Source: Bacillota bacterium
Lineage (GTDB): Bacteria > Bacillota > Clostridia > Acetivibrionales > DTU013
Direction of reading: 5' to 3'
NCBI GenBank assembly: GCA_023411715.1
Contig: JAEYOM010000014.1
Span: 1-64,000 of the forward strand
DNA: 64,000 nt
Shown: piece by piece, positions 47,876 through 55,806 of the stretch
How the letters are laid out: the number at the start of each line of letters is the position of its first letter
Position numbering within the stretch: the first letter of the stretch is position 1
The notes under the pieces: generated by a model
Databases searched by the model: none
What the model was told of the DNA's origin: nothing
Seen by the model: the letters and a program-made list of their open reading frames with translations, nothing else
Made by a program: the position numbers and the translations under genes

Positions 47876-49966
47876 ATGAAGGACTATACTGTGGATAAGC
47901 TCCGTAACGTGTGCCTGATGTCGCACGGCGGGGCGGGTAAGACAACACTTGCAGAGGCCATGTTGTTCAACACCGGAGTACTTGACAGATTCGGCAAGGT
48001 AAATGACGGAAACACCACTTCAGATTACGACCCGGAAGAAATCAAAAGAAAGATCTCAATCAGCACATCTATTGCCCCATGCGAGTGGAAGGACTACAAA
48101 ATTAATATTATCGACACTCCCGGCTATTTCGACTTCGTCGGCGAAGTGAAACAGGGTATAAGGGTGTCGGACGCAGCAGTTATCCTTGTTCCGGCTAAGG
48201 GCGGCGTAGCGGTCGGAACTGAAAAATCCTGGGCTTATGCAAAAGAACAGGGAATCCCCAAAATGTTTTTTGTAAATAGAATGGACGAAGAAAATGCAAA
48301 CTTCTTCGAAGTTCTCGGTCAGTTGACCAATACATTCGGCAAAAGCGTTATAGCTTTTCAGCTTCCTATAGTTGAGGGTGAGAAATTTACAGGTTTTGTT
48401 GATGTTCTTGGTATGACGGCGAAAAAATTCGACAAGGATAAACTGATAGATACAGCGATCCCTGCCGGTTTAAACGATAAGATATCTGCAATCAAAGACG
48501 CAATGAACGAGGCTATCGCTGAAACCAGCGAAGACCTCATGGAAAAATTCTTCGGAGGAGAAGAATTCACTCCCGAGGATGTTAAAAAGGGCTTATCTCT
48601 AGGTATTGCTGACGGTTCAATCGTACCGGTGCTCTGCGGTTCGGCATACCTGAACCTCGGCATACAGACACTGATGGATACGTTGATAGAATACCTGCCG
48701 TCTCCTGCTTACAAGCCGGTCACCAAAGCTGTCAAGCCCGGCACCGACACGGTTATCGAACTGAAGGCTACTCCTCAGGAAAGCATGTCGGCATTGGTGT
48801 TCAAAACCATTGCAGACCCGTTCGTCGGCAAGATCTCAATATTCAGAGTTTACTCCGGAACACTCAAATCCGATTCCGTAGTTCTCAACACGACTGCCGA
48901 AAAAACTGAAAAAACCGCGCAGGTGTTCATGCTGAGAGGAAAGAAGCAGATACCGGTAGACAAGCTGATAGCAGGTGATATCGGAGCGGTTGCTAAGCTC
49001 CAGTTCACCAATACCAACGATACCCTGTGCGACCAGGCAAAACCGGTAATGCTCGAAAAGATAGAGTTCCCGGAACCCGCGCTTTCACTGGCCGTTGAGC
49101 CGAAGGCAAAGGGCGACGAGGAAAAGATCGGTACAGGCCTTACGAGGCTTCAGGATGAAGATCCGACCTTTAAGGTATCTCTCAATACGGAGACGCATCA
49201 GACGATCATTTCGGGCGTAGGCGAACAGCATCTCGACGTTATCGTCAGCAAGCTGAAGGCGAAATTCGGAGTTTCAGTAAATCTCATAGACCCGAAGGTT
49301 CCCTACAGGGAAACCATCAAGAAGAAAGTCAAGGTCGAAGGCAAGCACAAGAAACAATCCGGCGGCCATGGCCAGTACGGGCATGTCTGGGTTGAATTCG
49401 AACACGGCGATACCGAAGATTTGCAATTTGAAGAAAAGATATTCGGCGGATCCGTACCGAAGCAGTATCATCCCGCAGTTGAAAAGGGCCTGCGCGAAGC
49501 TATACCGCACGGCATCCTGGCGGGCTATCCCGTCGTTAATCTGAAGGCAACGCTGGTCGATGGATCGTACCACGATGTCGACTCTTCGGAAATGGCGTTC
49601 AAGATCGCGGCTCGCCTCGCATACAAGAAAGGCCTGCCGTTGGCGAACCCGGTACTGCTTGAACCTATAAGCCATGTTGAAGTATATATACCAGACAGCT
49701 ACATGGGCGATATCATAGGCGACCTCAACAAGAGAAGGGGCAGGATTCTTGGCATGAACCCGCAGGAGGGCGGACTACAGCAGGTAGTCGCAGATGTTCC
49801 TACGGCTGAAATGTTCAAATATGCCAATGACCTGAGATCAATGACGCAGGGCAGGGGTTCCTTCCACCAGCACTTTGACAGATACGAGGAAGCTCCCGCC
49901 AATGTAGCGCAGAAGGTCATCGAAGAAGCCAAGAAGGATATGGCCGAAGAGGAAGAAGAGGAATAA
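47876..49966 (+). CDS. elongation factor G paralogue (EF-G2-like)
   Basis: The 696-residue protein has the full five-domain EF-G layout. Its GTPase motifs deviate from canonical EF-G: G1 SHGGAGKT (residues 16-23; usually AHIDAGKT), G3 DTPGYFDF with Tyr84 in place of the catalytic His, and G4 NRMD (134-137; usually NKMD). Domain IV and V segments (KKQSGGHGQYGHVWVEFE, LLEPISHVEVYIPDSYMGDI, RGRILGM) are conserved. This is the EF-G-like second copy common in Clostridia, probably with altered GTP hydrolysis and an uncertain role, distinct from the main fusA. AAGGGGGAA precedes ATG 47876. Confidence 0.85.
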   Translation: MKDYTVDKLRNVCLMSHGGAGKTTLAEAMLFNTGVLDRFGKVNDGNTTSDYDPEEIKRKISISTSIAPCEWKDYKINIIDTPGYFDFVGEVKQGIRVSDAAVILVPAKGGVAVGTEKSWAYAKEQGIPKMFFVNRMDEENANFFEVLGQLTNTFGKSVIAFQLPIVEGEKFTGFVDVLGMTAKKFDKDKLIDTAIPAGLNDKISAIKDAMNEAIAETSEDLMEKFFGGEEFTPEDVKKGLSLGIADGSIVPVLCGSAYLNLGIQTLMDTLIEYLPSPAYKPVTKAVKPGTDTVIELKATPQESMSALVFKTIADPFVGKISIFRVYSGTLKSDSVVLNTTAEKTEKTAQVFMLRGKKQIPVDKLIAGDIGAVAKLQFTNTNDTLCDQAKPVMLEKIEFPEPALSLAVEPKAKGDEEKIGTGLTRLQDEDPTFKVSLNTETHQTIISGVGEQHLDVIVSKLKAKFGVSVNLIDPKVPYRETIKKKVKVEGKHKKQSGGHGQYGHVWVEFEHGDTEDLQFEEKIFGGSVPKQYHPAVEKGLREAIPHGILAGYPVVNLKATLVDGSYHDVDSSEMAFKIAARLAYKKGLPLANPVLLEPISHVEVYIPDSYMGDIIGDLNKRRGRILGMNPQEGGLQQVVADVPTAEMFKYANDLRSMTQGRGSFHQHFDRYEEAPANVAQKVIEEAKKDMAEEEEEE

Positions 49967-50075
49967 TTGCTCCGAAGCCGAGCGCAATATTGAGTGTAAA
50001 AGCCGAGCTGCCTAGAAGCACGGTTTATTAGGAAAACTTGTTGAATCATACCCCAGACCGATACGGAAAAGCAAG

Positions 50076-50114
50076 AGAGAGGCGTTGTCCCACAAAGGAA
50101 ATGCCTCTCTTTTC
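50076..50114 (+). terminator. intrinsic terminator after EF-G paralogue
   Basis: AGAGAGGC (50076-50083) pairs with GCCTCTCT (50103-50110), followed by TTTT. The loop is 19 nt. Confidence 0.75.
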
Positions 50115-50254
50115 GCGGGGGTCTATAAAAATGCCGTCTTTGATAGTTTTTCTAATTCACTATTTATATCGTTATAGCGTGAGCGAGCTACAATAATTTT
50201 TCATCCGCACAATCGCGGAGTGTTGCTTGTGCAGTCGTGATAAATCTGTTTTAG

Positions 50255-50466
50255 GTTAATACCCCGACGTTACCTGGTTGGTCTTCACTGCAAAAGGTTT
50301 AATTTCCAGCGGTGTCCTTGGCCAAATGTGGAAGCGTATTTATGGCGAATTTTTGCCGCAAAGCGAATACCATCAGCAAGACTTGCCTACCATCGAAAAG
50401 TATATCGAGTGGAACGAAAAAACTGACATCTGCAATGTAGAGATCATGATTCCGGTTCGAAAGTAA
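50255..50466 (+). pseudogene. C-terminal fragment of a GyrI-like/AraC effector-binding domain
   Basis: The frame reads VTWLVFTAKGLISSGVLGQ then MWKRIYGEFLPQSEYHQQ, PTIEKYIEWNEK and CNVEIMIPVRK. This is the end of the GyrI-like small-molecule binding domain (iy-x-EwlPxSxy ... v-iwiPV). No start region exists upstream, where stops interrupt the frame near 50252, so it is a truncated relic. A good terminator follows. The stretch 49967-50254 holds only the EF-G terminator and a short GC-rich hairpin near 50200. Confidence 0.6.
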
Positions 50467-50487
50467 ATACTGTTTAACTTTATTTTC

Positions 50488-50514
50488 AAGGGCGGTTTTG
50501 TACCGCCCTTTTTG
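50488..50514 (+). terminator. intrinsic terminator
   Basis: AAGGGCGG (50488-50495) pairs with CCGCCCTT (50503-50510), followed by TTTTG. It works for the relic upstream and, in reverse, may help the minus-strand acetyltransferase gene. Confidence 0.85.
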
Positions 50515-50579
50515 TCCGGAAACCATTAAATTACGGGTATATCGCTTTTCAGCCATCGATCTGTAATATAATAATGTCT

Positions 50580-51779
50580 CTAAAAGTAATTATTGATGAA
50601 GAGCTTCTTCCTGGTGAATACCTTCGAAAGCAGTTTTTCATTCTCCTTAATATCCAGCCTGCCTGCAAGCTTGAGTTCTTCGACTGTCAGGAAACCGGTT
50701 ACCAGCTGTGAAAGCGTCTGTACGTCGCATGACATATCGGGAGACTTGCCGCTCCTCCCGACCGAATGGACGCCATTTTCCCAAGCTATGCGGTAGTTGC
50801 CCGAATTTACCGGGAAAAAGTTGTCTTCGACTCCTATAACTACCTCTCCGGCGTCTTTAGGTACGTACATGAGCCTCAAAGCTTTTTCTACGTTTACGAT
50901 ACGGTTCATGCCACAGGTCATTATCTCCTGTTTGACGTCATATGGTTCGGGGAACAGCGGCAGCAGGTTCACGAAGGAAGGAGCCTTCCATATCATCCTT
51001 TCCATCTGAGCCGTCAGCCTTCCGACGAAAGAGAATATGCCTTCAAATGCTCCGCGGTCCAGCCATACGAGCTCGCTGACCTGCATATTGCTCTTGCTGC
51101 CCGGTATCGCGCAAGAGCTGAATTGTATGTAGCCTCTTGCCCTATTATTCGCATCATACCAGATATACAGGTAGACTCCATCCTTGTATGGGTCCTTTTC
51201 CAGAAACCTCTTCCAGAGCTTATCCGTGCGCTTCACTGCAAGGTTCTTGTCCTTTATGTATTCCTCGTAGACAGACTTGATTTCGCAAGCGTCCATGTCC
51301 TTCGTGTACATTTTCAGTTTGCCGGTCTGGATGGATTGCTTGAAATCCGATAATGGGATACTGTAATTGATAACGGTCATGTTCAGTTCATATCCGAATT
51401 TCCGGTAGAAGAAATGCGAGAACGGATACAGGTAAGAAAATACGTACCCTTTTTCGTACATCTCCTTCATGGAATATTCAAATATACCCCTGATGCTGCT
51501 CTTCTCACGTTCTTCCGGAAGCGAGGCGACTCCGCCGATCCCGCCCATCGGTACGCTGCCGCCGTCGAAACTCACGTCGAACGGCATGAGTTGAAAACAT
51601 GAACACATTTTTCCGCCTTCATCGAAGGCTGCCCTGCCTGTTTTGTAAGCCTCGGCAGCTTCCTCGGATCCATTGCCTGTTTCCCCGGCAACACTGAAAT
51701 CCCTTTTGAATAGAAATGCTATGGATTCGATTTTTTCCGTCAGTATCTTTTCTTCCGGCTTTATAGACCTGATCTCCAT
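50580..51779 (-). CDS. Eis-like GNAT acetyltransferase
   Basis: The 399-residue protein has the Eis architecture: a first GNAT domain (GGSVPMGGIGGVASLPEER, near 75-95, then MYEKGYVFSYLYPFSHFFYRKFGYE), a second GNAT-like domain, and a C-terminal sterol-carrier-type domain (about 290-399). Related enzymes acetylate amines, including aminoglycosides in mycobacteria; the natural substrate here is unknown. ATG 51779 has GGAGG 8 nt upstream on the minus strand, preferred over 51797. Confidence 0.82.
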   Translation of the reverse strand: MEIRSIKPEEKILTEKIESIAFLFKRDFSVAGETGNGSEEAAEAYKTGRAAFDEGGKMCSCFQLMPFDVSFDGGSVPMGGIGGVASLPEEREKSSIRGIFEYSMKEMYEKGYVFSYLYPFSHFFYRKFGYELNMTVINYSIPLSDFKQSIQTGKLKMYTKDMDACEIKSVYEEYIKDKNLAVKRTDKLWKRFLEKDPYKDGVYLYIWYDANNRARGYIQFSSCAIPGSKSNMQVSELVWLDRGAFEGIFSFVGRLTAQMERMIWKAPSFVNLLPLFPEPYDVKQEIMTCGMNRIVNVEKALRLMYVPKDAGEVVIGVEDNFFPVNSGNYRIAWENGVHSVGRSGKSPDMSCDVQTLSQLVTGFLTVEELKLAGRLDIKENEKLLSKVFTRKKLFINNYF

Positions 51780-51991
51780 ACTTGCCTGCCTCCGCAACGG
51801 TTAGATTTTTGAATGTATGTTATGGAATATTATAGCACAAATGGCGGGATGTCATAAGAGTGCTGATGGAACCTTGCCAAATGTTGTGCGTCTATATATG
51901 CAAAACCCAAATAAATATAGAAGGGGTAAAGGAGGATGTTTAGCGCCAATGGCGCGAATTTCATCTAAAACATCCAAAGGAGGAAATAAAA

Positions 51992-53128
51992 ATGTATAGA
52001 AAGGTGATTGGCGTTCTGACAGCGATTGTGCTCCTCGCCACGCTGTTTACGGCATGCGGCGGCAAGTCCGCAAATACTTCGGCGACGGCGCCGCAAGCTG
52101 CTTCGGGCTCAATGTCGAAAAGCTCACTTTTGGACTATTCGAGGGTAGGCGGTGCAGAGGGCGAAGATCGGGGGAATAACAATGCTGCCGCTTCGGAAGA
52201 GGGGCCGGCATCTGCGGCTGAAACGCCGAAGGAGGCGGAAGCTCCAGCGTCGGCAGAAGCCCTGGTGGAGGCGGATTCGCTGGCAGGCGGCTCGGCTTCG
52301 ACGATCAATATGACCAATGCGGTGCTAGCCGAGAGGAAAATGATCTGGACGGCAAGCCTGGACCTCGAGGTCGAAAATTTTGACAAAGCCAGGAACAACA
52401 TAGAATCCATCCTTACAGGCATCGGCTTTATTTCCAATACCAACATCAATTCGAGCAATGTCTATGTCGACGGTAAGCCAAAGACAGTTAAAAACGGTAC
52501 TCTTGTACTCCGGGTTGATAAAAACCAATTCAGTTCGGTCATCAATAAATTGTACGGCATTGGTGACGTCTCCAATGAAACGACCAACGGGCAGGATGTA
52601 ACAGACCAGTTTGTAGATATCGAATCCAGACTGAGGCTGCTGAAGCTTGAGCAGGAAAAGCTTGAGACATACCTCGCAAAAACAAATGATCTCGATACCA
52701 TTTTCAAACTCGAGACCAGGATCACTGACATACGCTATGAAATAGAAAGCCTGACGGGTAATCTGAACAAGTTGAGCAATCTTGTCGAGCTCGCTACCAT
52801 AAATATCACCATGGACGAGAAATATCCCGGGTCTGAAAAGAAACCCGTCACCTACGGCGGAGAACTCATGAACAGCCTGAAGGATAGCCTGAAAAGCGTT
52901 GTAGAGTTCCTGGGCGATTTCCTGATATTCATTGTCGCAGCGGTGCCGGTGCTTGTTGTGATCGGGCTGTTTGTACTGCTTGGTATATTTATCTACCGGC
53001 GCATCCCCAAAAAGCACAAGGCACCGTATCCCGAACAGATACACTATACGCCGCCGATGCCGCCTGCATCCGGCAGTCAGGACGCTAACCCGTCCGCGCA
53101 GGGGCGTAAGGATGAGAACCAGGTTTAG
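51992..53128 (+). CDS. DUF4349-family lipoprotein
   Basis: The 378-residue protein has a lipoprotein signal (GVLTAIVLLATLFTACGG, Cys22), an Ala/Glu-rich linker to about residue 110, and then the DUF4349 domain (IWTASLDLEVENFDKARNNI, GTLVLRVDKNQF, DVTDQFVDIESRL). The latter contains a coiled coil (about 215-260) and ends in a membrane helix (FLIFIVAAVPVLVVIGLFVLL) with a short basic cytoplasmic tail. It is thus held in the membrane at both ends. Function unknown; envelope stress or cell-wall roles are suspected for the family. GGAGG precedes ATG 51992. Confidence 0.85.
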   Translation: MYRKVIGVLTAIVLLATLFTACGGKSANTSATAPQAASGSMSKSSLLDYSRVGGAEGEDRGNNNAAASEEGPASAAETPKEAEAPASAEALVEADSLAGGSASTINMTNAVLAERKMIWTASLDLEVENFDKARNNIESILTGIGFISNTNINSSNVYVDGKPKTVKNGTLVLRVDKNQFSSVINKLYGIGDVSNETTNGQDVTDQFVDIESRLRLLKLEQEKLETYLAKTNDLDTIFKLETRITDIRYEIESLTGNLNKLSNLVELATINITMDEKYPGSEKKPVTYGGELMNSLKDSLKSVVEFLGDFLIFIVAAVPVLVVIGLFVLLGIFIYRRIPKKHKAPYPEQIHYTPPMPPASGSQDANPSAQGRKDENQV

Positions 53129-53209
53129 CAGAGTATTATGCCGGTTATCGTATATAAAAGAGTAATCGGTAGTATTTGAAAATTTATACAGAGATATGGA
53201 TTTGTGGCC

Positions 53210-53238
53210 CCCGGCAGCTGAATACTGCCGGGTTTTTT
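53210..53238 (+). terminator. intrinsic terminator preceding repeat element copy D
   Basis: CCCGGCAG (53210-53217) pairs with CTGCCGGG (53225-53232), followed by TTTTTT. It ends the DUF4349 lipoprotein transcript. Confidence 0.92.
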
Positions 53239-53300
53239 ATGGAAAATAGCGATGTCTTGTCCAAAGACCAATGCCGCTCGATGCGCCAGTGTTTTTGATA
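53239..53300 (+). repeat. dispersed intergenic element, copy D
   Basis: ATGGAAAATAGCG-ATGTCTTGTCCAAAGA is followed by a hairpin CAATGCCGC (53269-53277), loop TCGAT, GCGCCAGTG (53283-53291) with two mismatches, then TTTTTGAT. It starts directly at the end of the preceding terminator's T-run and lies about 75 nt before the ctsR promoter. Confidence 0.7.
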
Positions 53301-53375
53301 AATGAATATAAAAATCTGCAGGGGATAAAAATAAAAAAGCGGTGCCGATGCCAAGTAAATTTGATACAAAAATAC

Positions 53376-53430
53376 TTGAATATCCATATTAGTTGTTTTA
53401 TAATATACTCGAAAGTCAAAGATAGTCAAA
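53376..53430 (+). promoter_or_regulatory. ctsR promoter with CtsR heptad operator
   Basis: TTGAAT (53376-53381), 17 bp and TATAAT (53399-53404) make the promoter. The CtsR site is the direct repeat AGTCAAA (53414-53420), GAT, AGTCAAA (53424-53430), a match to the known RGTCAAA-NAN-RGTCAAA operator. It covers the start of transcription, giving repression at normal temperature. Confidence 0.93.
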
Positions 53431-53527
53431 ATCAATTAAGAGCCAGGGCGAAGTAATAATTACTAAATATTATAACAGTATAAAGTAATAATGAGCTGTG
53501 AAAATTGTACGGGAGGAGAGAACGCAT

Positions 53528-53986
53528 ATGGCCAGAATGAGCGATATAATCGAAGCCTTTTTAAAGCAGCTTATCAATGAGACCGACGGTTCCATTGAGA
53601 TCCAGAGGAACGAACTGGCGAATTATTTTAATTGCGTACCCTCGCAGATAAACTATGTCATCGATACCAGGTTCACCACCGAGAGAGGCTATTATGTCGA
53701 AAGCAGGCGCGGCGGCGGAGGGCATATAAGCATCAGAAGGGTAAATATAAACATACCCGGAAATTATCTGATGCATATCATAAGTTCCATGGGCGAAAGC
53801 ATAACGCAGCAGTCCGCCGAGGTTTTCATCAATAATTTCGTAGACTATGACGTTATCAACCGGAGAGAGGGATTATTGCTAAAAGCCGCCACTAGCGACA
53901 AGATACTGGGCGGTATACATGTGCCGGATAGGGACGCCTTGAGGGCGGCCATACTGAAAAATATGCTGATGAGTTTGGCTGTTTAG
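53528..53986 (+). CDS. ctsR: transcriptional repressor of heat-shock genes CtsR
   Basis: The 152-residue repressor has an N-terminal winged helix (MSDIIEAFLKQLINETD, FNCVPSQINYVIDTRF) with the Gly-rich thermosensing wing ESRRGGGGHISI, and a C-terminal helical domain that McsB phosphorylates. GGGAGGAGAG precedes ATG 53528. It is the first gene of the four-gene class III heat-shock operon and represses its own promoter. Confidence 0.96.
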   Translation: MARMSDIIEAFLKQLINETDGSIEIQRNELANYFNCVPSQINYVIDTRFTTERGYYVESRRGGGGHISIRRVNINIPGNYLMHIISSMGESITQQSAEVFINNFVDYDVINRREGLLLKAATSDKILGGIHVPDRDALRAAILKNMLMSLAV

Positions 53987-54227
53987 ATAATATGACGGCG
54001 GGCCGCAAACAATATGCGGCATGGCGCGGCGGCACGCATATGCTGGTAATAGGGCGGATGCGTTTATAGAAAACGTCGCAGGGTAACAATAATAATGAGG
54101 CGACATATCTTCCGCCTCATTGAAATGCCGCTGATGTAAGGAATTTTTCCTACAATCGGAAAAATTCCCTTGAATGTAGGCGTTATAACGAGTGTTATAA
54201 AGATATGGATGACAGGGAGTGAGGCAA

Positions 54228-54749
54228 ATGTTGTGCCAGCAGTGTCAGAAAAGGGAAGCCAATGTACATTTTACACAGGTGTTGAACGGAACAAAGATAG
54301 AGTCTTATCTTTGCAGTCAATGCGCTAATGACAAGGGCAAATTCAACTTCAGCCCGCAGCTGAATCTGGGCGATTTCCTATGGGGTTTCCCGGGCTTCGG
54401 CGAAAGCGAAGGGTTTGCGGAGACTGAGCGGCCGCGTGAAGTCCGCTGTGATCTTTGTGGCATGAGCTTCGACGATTTCAGGAAAACAGGCAAGGTAGGC
54501 TGCGCCAACTGTTACAGGACCTTCAGGGACAACCTCAGTCCTATACTGAGAAGGTTGCATGGAAATACCGAGCATAAGGGGAAAATACCGGGTACACTGA
54601 CTGAATGCATCAAAACCGGGAATGAAATAGAAAAGCTTAAGGAAGAGCTGACAGCGGCGATCGGCAGGGAGGAATACGAGAAAGCTGCCGAACTCAGGGA
54701 TAGTATCCGGAAACTGGAAAGCTCCGGGAACAAGTGCGGAGGTGTCTGA
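54228..54749 (+). CDS. mcsA: McsA, zinc-finger activator of McsB
   Basis: The 173-residue protein has paired CxxC motifs (MLCQQCQKREANVH, YLCSQCAND, VRCDLCGMSFDDF, GCANCYRTF) for zinc binding and a C-terminal UVR motif (LTAAIGREEYEKAAELRDSI). It activates the arginine kinase McsB. ATG 54228 is preceded by GGGAGTGAGG; it is the second gene of the operon. Upstream, 53987-54227, no gene is seen. Confidence 0.95.
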   Translation: MLCQQCQKREANVHFTQVLNGTKIESYLCSQCANDKGKFNFSPQLNLGDFLWGFPGFGESEGFAETERPREVRCDLCGMSFDDFRKTGKVGCANCYRTFRDNLSPILRRLHGNTEHKGKIPGTLTECIKTGNEIEKLKEELTAAIGREEYEKAAELRDSIRKLESSGNKCGGV

Positions 54750-54750
54750 T

Positions 54751-55800
54751 ATGAGTAAAAAACCGGTCAAAACAGCGCCTGAGGGCGATGTTGCAATAAG
54801 CAGCAGGATCAGACTGGCCCGTAATATCGAGGCATACCCCTTCACAACAAGGATGACGAAGGCGCAAAGCGCCGAGCTTCTCAGCAAGGTCAAGGATGCG
54901 GTGTTTGACGGGGAGGAAGCGAAAAATCGCGAATTTTCCTTCCTTGAGCTTCAATCGATGAATGCGCTGGATCGCCAGTTCCTTGTCGAAAAACACCTGA
55001 TCAGCCCGGAGTTTGCGGAAGGCGATATCAGCAGGGCGGCTATCATCAGCAAGGACGGGAAGATCAGCATAATGGTCAATGAAGAGGATCACCTCAGGCT
55101 GCAGTGTATTTTCCCGGGCATGCAGACTGACGAAGCCTGGAAGCTTTGCAGCGATATTGATGCGAAGCTTGAGCGCAAGCTGGAATACGCTTTCGATAAA
55201 AACTTCGGTTATCTTACCTGCTGCCCGACGAATGTCGGCACGGGCATAAGGGCTTCCGTAATGCTCCACCTGCCCGCCCTTTCAATGACGGGATATATAA
55301 AAGAGATCCTCGAGAACTGCAGCAAGATAGGTGTTGCGGTGAGAGGGGCGTACGGCGAGAACAGCGAAGCGTCGGGAAATATGTTCCAGATATCGAACCA
55401 GGTCACGCTTGGGCAGACAGAAGAAGAGATAATCGCCGGAATCGGGAATATAACCTCGCAGATCTCGGAGCAGGAAAGGTTATTGAGGTCGGAGCTTTAC
55501 GGACAAAACCCGCTGAGGCTCGAAGACAGGATATTCAGGTCATACGGAGTACTCAGGAATGCCAGGATAATTTCATCGGAAGAAAGCCTGAAGCTGCTGT
55601 CGGATGTGAGACTCGGAATAATAATGGGATTTATCAGGGGATTGGAACTGGAAGATCTGAATGAAATAATGCTTATGATACAGCCCGCCTACCTGCAGAA
55701 ACTGTCGGGAGGGCAGCTGAAACCGGATGAGAGGGACCAGAGAAGGGCCGAACTCGTCCGTATGAAACTTAAGGACAGCGAACAGCAAGGAATGGAGTGA
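54751..55800 (+). CDS. mcsB: McsB, protein arginine kinase
   Basis: The 349-residue enzyme phosphorylates arginines in CtsR and damaged proteins, marking them for ClpC-ClpP degradation. Phosphagen-kinase features are visible: ISSRIRLARNIEAYPF at the start (ATP-binding Arg), LTCCPTNVGTGIRASVMLHLP with the essential Cys, and the GAYGENSEASGNMFQISNQ loop. ATG 54751 has GGAGGTG 6 nt upstream and begins 1 nt after the mcsA stop. Confidence 0.96.
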   Translation: MSKKPVKTAPEGDVAISSRIRLARNIEAYPFTTRMTKAQSAELLSKVKDAVFDGEEAKNREFSFLELQSMNALDRQFLVEKHLISPEFAEGDISRAAIISKDGKISIMVNEEDHLRLQCIFPGMQTDEAWKLCSDIDAKLERKLEYAFDKNFGYLTCCPTNVGTGIRASVMLHLPALSMTGYIKEILENCSKIGVAVRGAYGENSEASGNMFQISNQVTLGQTEEEIIAGIGNITSQISEQERLLRSELYGQNPLRLEDRIFRSYGVLRNARIISSEESLKLLSDVRLGIIMGFIRGLELEDLNEIMLMIQPAYLQKLSGGQLKPDERDQRRAELVRMKLKDSEQQGME

Positions 55801-55806
55801 TGGATA

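Noticed and set aside
50278..50466. Small intact gene
   Set aside because: It encodes only the end of a GyrI-like domain and has no ribosome binding site, so it is treated as a relic.
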